64,000 nt of DNA from the NCBI GenBank assembly GCA_001600875.1, contig BCLD01000002.1, forward strand, positions 155,164-219,163, read 5' to 3'. The translations under genes and the position numbers were made by a program. Below are positions 34,820 to 46,814 of the stretch, one piece after another. The notes beneath the pieces were generated by a model, which saw only the letters and a program-made list of their open reading frames with translations, searched no databases and was not told the DNA's origin. Position 1 is the first letter of the stretch; each line of letters starts with the position of its first letter. Source of the stretch: Solicoccozyma terricola (lineage: Eukaryota; Basidiomycota; Tremellomycetes; Filobasidiales; Piskurozymaceae).

Positions 34820-35350
34820 TGAGGCAACTCAAGGAGGCATACGCGGAGGAGGACCTGATGTTGCCACAGGAGCGACCTCTTGCGCCTGAAGCGGGGGATG
34901 CTTGGCGGGGGCTAGCAATTGCTGTAAAAGCAAGCGCCTTTAGTCCAATTTCGATTAGCCGAGCTTGTGATACGGAAGATACGCGCCACTTAGAGTTGGC
35001 ACTGTGGTCATTGCCGATGTTTGAGTCATGCTTGAACCTCCTTGCTGGCTGTTCGACCTTTCGAGTGACTACGGCTAACCTCAGAACGTCTCTCGGTGTT
35101 ATTTGGTTTGAGAGAGCAACCTTCGCCTCCACCGGGAGGCTTGCTGGTGGGTAATGGCCTCATCCCAGCGACAGTACGCCTGACACATTCAACCGATTAT
35201 TGAAATAACCAAGAAGTTGACTGAAAGAGCTTGATATAGTTGAACCGATACTACTTCGGCTTCATGTGAACTCTCATTTCCTGATCCCAGGCATAAGCTG
35301 ATCGATCCTGGACATCTCTCCGACACCCCTGTTGAATTCGGTGCAGTATG
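34820..35350. other. Overlapping ORFs, uncertain
   Basis: Both strands are open over 34819-35154. Neither frame shows a motif, so no gene is called. Confidence 0.35.
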
Positions 35351-37556
35351 GGCAGGTTGAACGAGTTCAATGCTGTGCCGGAAGAACGCCTTGGAGAGCT
35401 TCAGAACGGCAGCCTATCACCGGAGCCAATCTCGTATCGGGTCGAGTTTGACGGGGTTTGGAAGATAAATGATGTTGTTCAAGACATCTTCTGGCCTTCC
35501 CCACGACTGTGATCGACAGCCCGACGAACGTCTGAGGTCGTCTTCTCCGTCCGGGAGGCATCGGCAAATCAGCGGTAGCGACAGCCGTCCTCAATCACCC
35601 TTCCGTGGAGGAGGGCTACGGCGCCTTCCGGTTCTTCATCCGGTGCGACAGCGCAACAGCGAGTTCACACGGAGCGAGGCCATCTGTGTCATCTGTAGCA
35701 GATGCCGGCGCCCAGCTCATAAGGCTAATCGCAACAAGCCTCCGGTTGGCTGTGTCTCGCGGCCAAGCCAACGACATCGTGGTGGACTTCTTTTCCCGGC
35801 AACCCTCCGTACTCATGCTGGATAATGCGAGACTTTGTGGGATGGAAGCGGGCCAGACCTCAATGCGCTCCTCCAGCCCCTCTTTGCCTTGCCAATGTTG
35901 AGCTTGGCCATAACCAGGCGAGGCATAATCACCCCCACCGATAAATGGCTGTAAAGATGCTGGACGTGCTCGATATAGACTCAGCACGGAAGATGTTCAC
36001 ACACTTCAGCGGAAACGCGAACCATCGCTCCGACCATTTCTTGGACAAGATTCTCGGTGCTGTGGACTGTCTTCCCCTTGCAATTGTCCTCCTAGCCAAA
36101 CAGGCTAGGACAGCACCCGACCTAGAATCCATTTGGCAGGAATGGCAACTCTGTCGAACGGCGATGGTAAAGGATGATCGATACCAGGAGGACTCATCCG
36201 ATGCGAGGTTGCTGAATCTGGAGGCATCCATTCAGGTCTCGCTCGATCACCCATTGATGGCTAAATGCCCTTCCGCACCCAAGCTTTTATCCCTATTATC
36301 GCTTCTGCCGGATGGTGAATCATGCGACGATCTCAAAGCTCTTGTTCCTTCCAGCACCCTGTCCAAAAAACAGGCTCGCCCCGAGATGGTTCTGCTGGAG
36401 CTGGCGCTGGCCTACATCGCTTCGGTCAATGGACGGCCCTCAACGAGCGACACCTCCCATCACGATTTGCAAGGTCGTCTACACGTTTTTAGCCCCCATT
36501 CGGGAGTATGTCCGGAACAAATATTCACCGGAGGCGACGGACTACAAACGGCTCACGAAGCATCACCTGAATATCGCCACCGGCCAAGTGACAGGCACGT
36601 TACTGCTCAGGCTCGGGTCTGAGATCCATAACGTGGAAGCCATCACGATTCGATCCCTCAGCGTCGAATCCGAACGGGAGCAAGCCGTCCATTCCGCAGC
36701 CTCACTATGCAATTTCATGGATATCAGCGGAATTGCACTCCCTGCTTTGAAGCAAGGTCTGCATGAAGTCCTTCCCGTGCTGCGGAATAAAGAGCTTACT
36801 ATTATAGTACAGAATATTATATGGCGCATGTCACTGCGTCAGTTCGACTACGACAAGCGGCAACCAGGTTCCATGAGCCGCTCCGCCTCTACAAGGACGT
36901 CGTGGACTACATTGTCTACCTGGGCCTGGGCTCTCAACCAGTCAAAGTATGACGAGGCAAGACAGAGGTTTCATGAGGCCCTGACAGTCTATGAGGCGGC
37001 CAGCGACCAGCACGGCAAGGCACAGTGCATCCACTACCTGGGCCAGGTCGCTCTTTGCCAGTCATAGTATGACAAGGCCAGACAGAGGTTCGAGGAGGCG
37101 CTCACCCTCTTCGAGGCCACCAGCGAACAGCACGGCAAGGCGCAGTGCATCCACTACCTGTGCCGGGTTGCTCTTCGCCAGTCAAAGTATGACGAGGCAA
37201 GCCAGAGGTTGGATGAGGTGCTCACGCTCTATAACGAGGTTGGCGATTGGTGGGGCAAGGCGCGATGTATTCTCAACCTAGGCGAGGTCGCTCTTGCCCA
37301 GTCACAGTATGACATGGCCAAATATAGGTTCCGGGAGGCGCTCACGCTCTACGAGGCGGTCAGCGACCAGCACGGAAAGGCATGGTGCATCCAATACCTC
37401 GGCCTGATCGCCTTTAGCCAGTCAAAGTATAACGAGGCGAGAGTGAGATTTCAGGAGGCCCTTCCGCTCTGTGAAGATGCCAGTGACAAGCACAGCAAGA
37501 TCCGGAACCATGTGAAAGGACAGGCTGTCTTTTCGTGGGTCTCCCTTAGGGGTTAG
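35350..37556 (+). pseudogene. NB-ARC-TPR (NLR-like) protein, decayed
   Basis: This is a STAND-type signalling ATPase remnant. The P-loop RPGGIGKSAVATAV is at 35551-35592 and the Walker B strand SVLMLDNA near 35805-35830. A region around DCLPLAIVLLAKQ (36070) matches the GLPLA-type motif of NB-ARC, and KLLSLLSLLPDG the winged-helix segment. Five TPR units of exactly 40 codons follow from about 36939, 37059, 37179, 37299 and 37419, each starting QSKYDEA-like and containing HGKAQCIHYLG-like text. Breaks are a TGA before the P-loop, frame changes near 35835, 35940 and 36430, and a TAG in TPR 2 (37065-37067, AAG to TAG against its neighbours). The N-terminal effector domain is not visible. In life it would have been an intracellular non-self sensor. 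Confidence 0.82.
36939..37490 (+). repeat. 120-bp tandem TPR-coding repeats
   Basis: AGTCAAAGTATGACGAGGC and close variants recur every 120 bp five times, and the intervening CAGCACGGCAAGG recurs with the same period. High identity implies recent unequal exchange or conversion. Confidence 0.85.
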
Positions 37557-37728
37557 GGGTTAGGGGGACATCGAGTTCAGATCGAATGTATAACAATTAT
37601 GGCGACCCGGTCCTCAGCCTTGCTCTACCACGCCATCTCCTCTCTTCCACTCCTGTCCTCTCTACCACACCGCCTCCTTCGACAACCCCTTCCAATCCTA
37701 CCCACCTCCCTAGTCCCACATCCATCCA

Positions 37729-39245
37729 TCACTGACGCTCATGGCCAACCAGAAGCATGTAAGAGGTAATGAGTTTCAGGAGGAGGGTCTGTTTTGATGC
37801 ATGGCCCATTCGTCGATGCCACTGCATGGCATTGTTTTCTTCCTCCTCGCTTTCGTTTGGAACATCAAAGGCCGCAAAGGTTGATGATGCTGAATGCTGG
37901 ATAGTCGCTTGGACGATGAGCAGGCGACTGGATCTGTGTGGCTTTGCCACCAATGTGATGGCTCCATTCTTCCCACGCAATCGCACATCCCCATCCGACA
38001 GTCGATCCCAGTGGATGCCCTGCTCCTCCAGTTGGCCAGGGGAGGTTAACAACCCTTGGCCACCCCGAGGACAGTAATTGACGTTGGTGAGCACGATAGT
38101 TTTGCTGCTGGTTTTGCTCTTCAAGAGGACACAGCCCCTGCCTTCTATTGCGACCAATGGTCCATCTGACCATGGTCTGATGCTTCCTTCCACCTTTTCC
38201 ATTGAATGGAAATGACTGCGGTTCGATTAGGTGTGATTGTAGCAGGCTGTGTCGAAGCAGATGGTGTCGGACTTGTTTTGATCCTTAGAGGCAACCATCC
38301 AGACATCCGGCGCTTCAGCATTGGTAAGGTTGTATGTGGCATCCGGTTTATCACCTTGCTGTTTCCATTCCCGCTTCGCTTTGACCCAATCTGGTTGGCC
38401 ATGCAACTTCCAGCAGGTTTGCTGTGTATGGCCGACCTTCCTGCAATGCCTGCATTGTGCGCGATTGCTGGAATTAGTGTCGCCTCCCAGAACCTTCATC
38501 ACCTTTCCCTCGCCATCTCTTTTCGCTTCCGTTTCATCACCAAGGACCAAGAGTGTGCGAGGACGTTGAAGAATCCCTTCGGACATGTCTTTGGAAGACA
38601 GGGATCTATCCAACAGATGATAATGACTTGTTGTTGCCTCAATCCAAGGTGACCAAGAAGGTGGGAGGCCAGAGAGGATAGACAATGCACGGATGTCATC
38701 TGGGACAGTCCAGTTATTTGCGGCTGCTTGAGAACGCAGCTTTCGATGTTCGTTCAGAAAGGCCTGTGTTATAGCGATATCGGCACCCTCCTGTAGCGTG
38801 GTGGTCCTTAGGCGTGTCAAGATATGAAAGTTACCCATTGAGCTTTCAATACAATACTCGGACTGCAGGAGTTTTCAAATCTCCAATGCTGTCCTGCATT
38901 CAGCGATTTTGGCAACATTGATGCTTGACAGATGGCCACCAATTGTTCGCATTACCCTCCTGTCATCCTTCGACCAAGCAGCCCACTTTTCTTTCTCGTC
39001 CTGCGTGGGCATACTTGCCGAAGTGTCGATATGTTTCTCCAACTTCAGCTCCTCCAGCTTCCAGATCATCCGAGTTTGCCATTCTTGATAATTGCCCTCA
39101 TCGAGGGGCTCGAATTGGTAGGACTTATCTTCTTGCTGCTGTCGGAATCGAGTGACATGGTGTGGTTGTAGTCGTTGATCAATTTTTAGTGGCGATTATG
39201 AGTTGTTAGAGCGATGTGGCTATTCAGCAATATGGGCCCATAACC
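37729..39245 (-). mobile_element. Ty1/copia element, 5' part (Gag to pre-integrase)
   Basis: The minus strand holds a Gag region, frame-broken near 38870, running through IAITQAFLNEHRKLRS to a CCHC zinc knuckle CRHCRKVGHTQQTC. A protease-like start (CFDTACYNH, the DSGAS motif changed) follows, then the Gag-pre-integrase motif WHRRMGHAS. Coding sequence stops near 37729, so integrase and reverse transcriptase are missing. The LTR and primer binding site are directly upstream (39232-39426). Confidence 0.85.
39232..39245 (-). other. Retrotransposon primer binding site (initiator tRNA-Met half)
   Basis: GGTTATGGGCCCA on the minus strand starts at the base after the LTR. It is complementary to the anticodon arm of eukaryotic initiator tRNA-Met (TGGGCCCATAACC), the primer type known from Drosophila copia. 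An identical site lies at about 26630-26642. Confidence 0.8.
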
Positions 39246-39426
39246 TGTTGGAAAGAATTCTTGTCTCTATAGGGTAGTGTTGTCTAGTCTACACATCTGT
39301 CTGCCATATATACGTGAGCTGGAAGCAGTGAACCTTCTAGGTCATTGCTGGAGAATTCTCAATCAGAACTCTGAGCAATCTCCAGAATGTTCTAGGAAAT
39401 TTGCCACTCAGAGTCGCCACTCAACA
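39246..39426 (-). repeat. 5' LTR of the copia element (181 bp)
   Basis: On the minus strand it begins TGTTGAGTGGCGACTC and ends TTCTTTCCAACA, with TG...CA ends. It includes ACGTATATATGG as a possible TATA. The primer binding site follows with no gap. Confidence 0.85.
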
Positions 39427-40275
39427 GGTTGCTTCGGCAATATTGTCTGATGATACTGTGGTGATCTCGAGGTGCGTATCACATGCGGATGCAGAGTTTG
39501 ATAGTAGAGCGCATAGCAACGAGGATCGATCCATGCGACCGGCCATAGCTATGATGGCACCGGTCACTAGGCAAGGGAGCATCACACGAGGGTCTGTACA
39601 CGCGGCGTCAAGAAACAAACGCAGCCGAGCGCGAGTGTGATGACTAGAGTGGACGTGGCCGCCGGCGGTGGCTGATGACGGGAGGGTGATGTCGGGGGAT
39701 GTGGTAGATAGGGCGCTACCCATGAGATGTATTGCCAATGCCACGCTGATTGGCAGCGCGCAACCATGATCGTGGCACGATCCAGCTGGTGACTACGTCC
39801 AGTACTGCTTGAACTGCGGAGGACGCATTGGGTTCGTTGCGGGTATCGTCTGTTCGATCCCGGGAATGGTCCTGGTCAGCGCGCTCGAATGCCAAGGTCA
39901 AGGCGGCTTCAGCTACCGGCGTCCACCGCAGAGCGAGGAGAGATTGACGGTTTGCGATGGCGACGGGAAGGGTGATGTAGACCACAGTGATGTCTATCGA
40001 GCAGGTGACGGCTGGAAACATGGTCGCCGTGACGTCGTCCGAGCGAGCTGCTCGACCAGCTTGTGATTGAGCGTCCGAAGGTTTTTTCCACTTGGGCGTC
40101 TGTTACCAAGCTAGCTTCAAGTACTTTTTAATTACGGGTTATCCTGTCAGGGTGGAGTTCCTCAAGATCTCCTCGCCACCATAAAAAAAAATGGCAACCA
40201 CTCACCATAGACGATTTCTGTGTCGGCAATGATCAAAGTCGTCGATTTCCGGTAGGAGGTCGAGGTCGAGGATGC
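39427..40275. other. No recognised gene
   Basis: ORFs on both strands are open but GC-rich and without motifs. Confidence 0.4.
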
Positions 40276-40392
40276 AGGTGGCAAAGATCTTTGTTCCAAT
40301 GTTCTAAGAGTACTATATAGGTCGGCCAATTCTGGTCAAGCTCGATTTACAACAAAAAAGAGAACAACGAGAATAACCAATTATTCATAACA
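40276..40392 (+). repeat. Repeat R3, copy 3
   Basis: Matches 11078-11183, including GGCAAAGATCTTTGTTCCAA, CTATATAGGTCGGCCA and ACCAATTATTCATAAC. Confidence 0.85.
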
Positions 40393-40475
40393 TTTTGGAT
40401 ACCTCTATTGCAGTCTCTGGTGCTGTTCAAGCAGAAAGGACTCGATGCTAATCTGATTCATCGCATGGTTCGGCC

Positions 40476-41270
40476 TTGGCTGTACGTTTGAAGGCTAGTA
40501 GGGATGGGAGGTTCACCGGAATCTCGACATCCTCATCCATGGCATCCACACCACGCCCTATCCCTCCTCAGAAAGACCCGTCTCTCTTCCGTGAGGAACA
40601 TCAACAACATGGCCATTCAACTGAAAATTGTTATCGTCAGGCCAAACGCCTTGCAAGGGAGAATGAAAGAATCAGAGACCGTGGGAGTGCATAGATTGCA
40701 GGAAAGATGGTGGACACGAGGCCGGTGATGGATTCAGAACAGGAGGATGGATTTGCATTTATGGCAAGGACCTCGCCTGGCACTCTAAACAAGGATCCCA
40801 CCTACATCTTCGATTCTGGTGCATCCCACCATATGCTAATGATTCTCTTCTCCTTCAGGATCTCAAAGCCTTTGCCATCTCACCTCAAATCATCATTGGG
40901 AATGGCAAAGCTCTTCCTGCAACACACCATGGCCAACTTGTTCTTGGTACGCTCACTTTCGATGATGTCTACATGGCCTCTGGACTCGATAGTAATCTCC
41001 TCTCGGTGCGATGTCTCACACGTCACTGCAAGTGGGAGTTCAGTCCCAACAGTATGACTTTATCTGGACCAAATGGTGAAGCTCTCATTACTGGCCATCT
41101 ATTCGATAACCTTTACACTTTCAAGGCAAGCAAACTCTTCCGCCGACCCTATGCTCTTGCTGCTACTGACACCAACCTTCATGACTGGCACCGCAGATTG
41201 GGCCATGTGAATGTCGAGCTACTGAACCTCTTGGCACCGTTCACATCGATATATGGGGGCTAGCATCAAC
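40476..41270 (+). mobile_element. Ty1/copia fragment: zinc knuckle, protease, pre-integrase
   Basis: A degraded knuckle (HQQHGHSTENCYRQ) is followed by the aspartic protease motif TYIFDSGASHHM and, after a frame change, a long frame ending with HDWHRRLGHVNVELL (pre-integrase). It breaks off at about 41263 before a poly-C run. It differs in sequence and strand from the element at 37.7-39.4 kb. Confidence 0.8.
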
Positions 41271-41287
41271 TCCATCCAATGGGGGTG

Positions 41288-41308
41288 CCCCCCCCCCCCC
41301 CCCCCCCC
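41288..41308. repeat. Poly-C run
   Basis: About 21 consecutive C, directly after the copia fragment; a likely weak point of the assembly. Confidence 0.8.
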
Positions 41309-41627
41309 TTGTTCCTGTAACTGCGTCGAAATGAGTGCTGGATTCGCGGGGTTCATCCTTTCGACTAGAATTGGACATTTTGGCTCTGCTTTGCTTCGGT
41401 TTGCGTGATGTCAAGAAGAGGCGCTCCGTAAAGCTCCTGCATACACTTGTAGGGTCTCATTTTCCCAGGCTGCTTTGGTCTGTGAACTGAAAATTAGAGT
41501 GTATGATTGTGAGTCCGCTGGCGTTAGGCCACAGTCCTTCTCAAGGTCACTGAAGAGCCTGTCCTCGCCCCATAGCAACGTCCAAAGGACCGGCCTGACA
41601 TTCATCCCGATGGGCATCGGTATGATT

Positions 41628-42443
41628 CTACCCGCGAAATCGATGGCAAATTCGGTTGCCTTCCAGTAAGTTTCTTCCAGGCTGAGATTCCGTCCTTTCC
41701 GACACGTCCGACATCGATGCATTCTTGTCAAACAGAGCGGTAATTTCCTCGGGAGTGCGGCCCCTAACAAGAAAGGAATTAGCATCAGCGTGCAATGGGA
41801 GAAGATCACTGGCATGTATGACTCACTTTGTCCACGCCATGATGAAAAGGAGAGCGTAAAGAACGCCGATGTACACAAAGTAACTTTACACAATTCAGGT
41901 GGTCAGACGGTTGTTAGCAACGCGGACTCGAATGCCACTCACTACTTCCATCCGATTGCATCCAACGCAATAGGATTGACGTATTGGTTGAAGGCCACGC
42001 ACATCGACTGAAAGCCAGAGAAGATTGCCATCCCCTTGGAGCGTATGGCGAAAGGCAGAATCTCGGGGATATCTATCGTATATGGGCAGAAAATCAGTAA
42101 CAACACTCCCCAATGATGTCGAAAACAGAGGTGCTGACAGAGGTACGGAAGAGCTGTAAGAGACATGTCGTAAAATCTAGATAATTTCCAACGTCAATGC
42201 CCCAGTTTCCAACCTCGCATCATCTCCGACTCACGCGTAGAATATGAACAGGAACGCAATGACAGCACTACCGACCGCCACACTGGCGTGATGTGCATAG
42301 CTGCTACTGAGGCCAGCTACTGCAGATAAGGCAACGAGCATCCCTGCAACTCCGATTAGCCACAAAGTTCTTCTGCCAAGGCGTTCAACTTGAGATGCTG
42401 CGGCAACAGCAACAAAGAGGTTCATAAGAACCAGGTCCGCCAT
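41628..42443 (-). pseudogene. MFS sugar transporter, C-terminal half, 5 exons
   Basis: Exons 42443-42235, 42176-42139, 42072-41943, 41883-41827 and 41763-41628 join in frame (190 codons including stop). They read the family marks SQVERLGRRTLWLIG (the loop motif between TM8 and TM9), TALPYLYIPEILPFAIR, NQYVNPIALDAIGWKYY and GRTPEEITALFD. This is the second half of a lactose/hexose permease-like MFS protein. The first six or seven membrane segments are not upstream; that sequence is unrelated. The gene is therefore 5' truncated, though its introns are intact. The third intron boundary (GTCAGC donor) is unusual. Confidence 0.72.
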
Positions 42444-42489
42444 TGATTCCCCTCTCCCAACTGTTCTGGGTCAAACAAATCCGGAACCA

Positions 42490-42660
42490 GCCCCACTCTA
42501 TGGTGGCAAAGCTCCGGGAGAATCTCGACTTCCTGCTGGGATGGCCGGAGCGATCCTCGTTTCGATAGGTCTGCTGTGGTTTCCTTGTCCTTATTCTCCA
42601 AGATGCTCTGGATTATACCCCTACTTGGGACGGTGGTGTTTGGATGCGGGGTAGCTCCTT
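42490..42660 (+). pseudogene. MFS drug/polyamine antiporter-like fragment
   Basis: The plus-strand frames contain PAGMAGAILVSIGLLWF and, after a shift, MLWIIPLLGTVVFGCGV. This is the order seen around TM8-TM9 of DHA1-type antiporters (PEARLPPA... GLFWFAWT... HWIVPIIGS). The rest of the gene is absent. Confidence 0.4.
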
Positions 42661-43340
<680 letters not shown>

Positions 43341-43349
43341 CATGACTCC

Positions 43350-43699
43350 AAACTCAAAGGGAGGATGTTCGCTACAACCGGTGGCGGTGGAACCAATCGG
43401 ACTACTGGCCACAGTACGACGACCACAGCGGCCAATGGCTCCGACACTACGCCGAACCTGACAATGCTAATGGTGCTAAGGTGCCTGAGGTAACCAAGGC
43501 TCCCAAGTATGTCATCGGTCCCGGTGGGCGTGGACTTTACGTTGATTCATCTACGGCCAAGGAATACACACCCGGCCGTCCTCAGGGGGAGGTCCTTGTG
43601 CCAATAGAAAATCTAACATTCCCAGCCGAAGTCGATTATCTCCTCGAAACCGCTCTTTCCTTTTACAAACCGTTCTGGCCACACTTTCCTTTTCCGTGA
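43350..43699 (+). CDS. Unrecognised ORF fragment
   Basis: An open frame after a TGA near 43342 reads EDVRYNRWRWNQSDYWPQY, then KYVIGPGGRGLYV and AEVDYLLETALSFYKPFWP before a TGA at 43697. The composition looks like real protein, but no start codon precedes it. No family recognised. Confidence 0.3.
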
Positions 43700-43854
43700 T
43701 CTTTCTCGACGTCGCGATCAGCCTCGATATCAGTGTGTTAGGCACTTTAACGGTGGCATTCTCGAATGAAGGATTAGGCAGCGTGGGGCGCGCGTCTCGG
43801 ATTGCATGCAATGATCGGTCGGTTGATTGTGAACAGACGGCAAGATAGGTTGCT

Positions 43855-44225
43855 GACGGAGCAACAAGCTAAGTTGACGGGAAGGAAGTAAGATAACTCC
43901 TTATGAAGAATGTAAAAATATTACCATGACTAGAGTCTGCTCTTTTCAAGGTAATCTTCAATTTGCGTAGCCTCCCCGAGGCGGAGGTGCATCAGCCTGG
44001 CGGGCGTGGGATAGTACCAAAGTCGAGCTAGGCTACGGTGTGATTGCTTAGCTGGTCCAGGTGTCAAGCTTAGCGGGCAAGGGTGCGATAGCTAAGCAGT
44101 GTCATTCCGCAAGAAAAGAGGGATGAGGGCAAAGATACTGCACAGATAAACGGTCGCTTGTGGAGCTATCGATGTCCCAGTCGGCTGTCTGTGGCCCAAT
44201 CAATGATAAATCGGACCAAGTTTTG
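43855..44225 (+). repeat. Dispersed repeat R4, copy 2
   Basis: Matches 22060-22400 over its whole length in the same orientation. Confidence 0.75.
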
Positions 44226-44439
44226 CAGAAGCAGATACATCAAACGTTTGCATGTGGCTGAAAGTGGAAGAACGGGTGGCACCTGTAAAATGGCTGACTG
44301 CAGATAAATATACATAAATCAATTCAGCCAAGTGGGTATGCAGGCCATGTAGCTTAGCACTCTAAAAGATAACATTTGCTTCGTCATTGCGAATCTAGAT
44401 CTTTGCAAATGAATCGTTTTGACTTGAACAAGGCAAGGT

Positions 44440-44560
44440 TGTTGGCGTTACCCGAAATAATCCAGCGCAGATAAATCGTGCAGATGTATGGCGCAGACAA
44501 ATCAAATCACGCAGGCAAGTCGCGCAGATAATTCGTGCAGATAAATCAGGCAGATTAAAA
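44440..44560. repeat. GCAGATAAATC minisatellite
   Basis: GCAGATAAATC, GCAGACAAATC, GCAGATAATTC and GCAGGCAAGTC alternate every 14-20 bp. Isolated units also occur at 44144-44320 (CAGATAAA). Confidence 0.65.
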
Positions 44561-45170
44561 TGATGTCTGACACCAAGATTGGGAACTTTGGACACTTTAA
44601 GCTGGAGGAGTTTTGGCTGCGTTCACCATCCTGCCCCAGCTGCTCGTTACAAGTCCGCCCAGGGCCCGTCTACTGAAGAAATTGCAGAACCAAACATTTT
44701 GGTTGCTGCTACCTGGGAAAAACGGAGACTTGTTTGTCCTCCGAAAGCGTAGTGTGGTGCTCTTTGGAACAGTCCACGTTGCATAGGCAGGTGACGATGA
44801 TTCCCCATGCCATGAGAACAGTAAAACTTTCACTCCATCGGTTAAAGGTCTCAGTGTTGATGTTGAGTGGGTGTAGGAAAGGGAGCGTTAGCTGAGGTCG
44901 TAATACCAGCACTCGTCGCTTGTCTTACTGCTCGTCCAATCCTACCCTTTCACATCCTCCTACTATTTCTTGAGCCACTTACCACCCACTGCATCCTTTT
45001 CAACTTCGACTGACAGTCAGCATTCGACGAAAACTTTCCCAGCTCCCTCATCGATTACGGAATAATCTTTTACCTTCGAAAGCGTCTTTTCCACGCGGGC
45101 AAGACCTAATTTCTGTCACACAGCATTCTAGCTTCTGCTGCAACCTGGATACTTTTAAGCCCGAGTCTGT
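44561..45170. other. No recognised gene
   Basis: Nothing with motif support. Confidence 0.4.
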
Positions 45171-45289
45171 TACCAACATGGATGATGGAAGTGGAAGGTG
45201 CCTGGGCAGAGAAGGTGCGGGAGGTGTAATTGGAGAGGCACTGGATATGCTACGACGGAAGGCATGATATGAGCATGTAGAACTGCGGC

Positions 45290-46790
45290 AAACGAGGACA
45301 CACGCATACTTTGTGAAAGATAGTGAACTATGCCTGGATAGAGTGTTGCGATGTAAGGAGATCGCTCAAGCAGTCGATCGATGTATGCCGGTTGCGTAAG
45401 AAATGCCTGCCTGTTTTTGCGATCACGAGTCACTTTCATTCCAAGGATGGTACTCACTTCTTCCATCTCTGAAAGTTTCCAGAAAGTCTTGAGCTTTTCC
45501 AGTAGCTTATCGATGTCGCCTTTAGTTTCTGCGGCTATGACAAAATCATCCACATAGACCAGAATGTTTACGAGACCCTCCTTCCTTGACTTGGTCGTGT
45601 GTAAAGGGCCCAGTCGGATTCAAGCCTATGGAATCCAATCGTTGATAACTTGTTACTGAGCTCCCTCCACCAGGTTCGCCCGGATTGCTTTAATCCATAT
45701 AAAGCTTTCTCGAGCAATAGTCCATCGCAACCTTTCTTTGGAGTGACTCCTTCTGGATACTCCATATAGATATCGACATCAAGCGTGCCATTCAAATACT
45801 CACCTTCGACATCTGCTTGGTGAATCTCTAGATCTAGCGTTGCCGCGATTGTCAAGAGAATGCGCAAGGATGTCGTGCGTCCATCTGGTGCATATGTTTC
45901 TTCAAAGTCGATGCCGGGAACCTGAGAATAACCCTTGGCTACTAGCCTTGCTTTGTATTTGGCGATCTTGCCGTCTGCATTCCGCTTGATCTTTAGCACC
46001 CACTTTGCTCCGACCTTCTTTCGGTATTTCGGCATCAGAACCTCTTGCCAAGTGCCTTTACTTGTCAAGTTCTTAAATTCGTTGTCCATTGCCGCCTTCC
46101 ATTGTGGTCGATACGCTCCAACTAGTGCTTCCTGTAGTGTTTTCGGCTCGTCTTTGTCAAACCCTGTTGATAACGCGCAACCTACTTCAGAAGCTAGATA
46201 GGCGGTGCGAGCATTTGGACCTGTGCTCGTCATGAAAGTGTTGCCAGTGAATCTAAGGTGAGGTTTCCTTGTCCTTACAGGGTTATGCCGGACTCCTTGC
46301 TCATCGACAATTGATGTTGATAGAGGTGCTTCCGGGGGATTCTCTTCCTCCGAGACATAGTCCCAGCCAGGCCTGATACGTTCGGGTCTGATCCTAGTCG
46401 GTGCGGTTTCCGGTACTTCCACATCTTCGGGTTCTGCAGCTTCATTGTTGTCTTCTGCAACATTGTTATCACGATTTGGTTTGGGTTCAGGTTCTTCTTC
46501 CTCCTCATCTTGGAGATCATTGAAATTTATCACGGTTTTGCATGATACCGTGCTAGATCGAGTTTGGTTTGCGGTAATGTTGGAAGAATGCCAGTTCTAA
46601 CTCCCGTTGCCAGTCGGACATCTCTAGACCATACTATCCGTCCGGTACTTTCCAGTCTTACAACTCATCCACTTACGTTCTCCTCCTGTCCAAGGAGTCT
46701 AGCTTCTACGCCGTTTGTCGTCTCGAAGCTAGCCTTTAGTCTGGTTTCTGTGGGAATATGTACAAAGCGCATACTGCCAAATCGTAATAT
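45290..46790 (-). mobile_element. Ty1/copia pol fragment (integrase tail and reverse transcriptase)
   Basis: The minus strand reads RFVHIPTETRLKASFETTNG, a TGA, then VVRLESTGRIVWSRDVR (post-integrase domain). An acidic linker follows (321-aa ORF to 45568), then the RT blocks AKWVLKIKRNADGKIAKYKA, KGYSQVPGIDFEETYAP, EIHQADVEGEYLNG and LYGLKQSGRTWW. A one-base loss near 45568 separates the catalytic YVDDFVIA (45546-45557). RNase H and the 3' LTR are missing. Confidence 0.88.
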
Positions 46791-46814
46791 TGAGTGAATG
46801 TTGGGTTGTCTTCC

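Noticed and set aside
34614..35132. 172-codon minus ORF
   Set aside because: Other-frame shadow of exon 1 of the 34-kb gene plus open intergenic sequence; no motif.
41288..41308. Poly-C run read as proline-rich coding
   Set aside because: Homopolymer at the edge of a copia fragment; likely assembly artefact.
44440..44560. CRISPR-like short repeats
   Set aside because: Units are degenerate, without uniform spacers, in a eukaryotic genome; a minisatellite.
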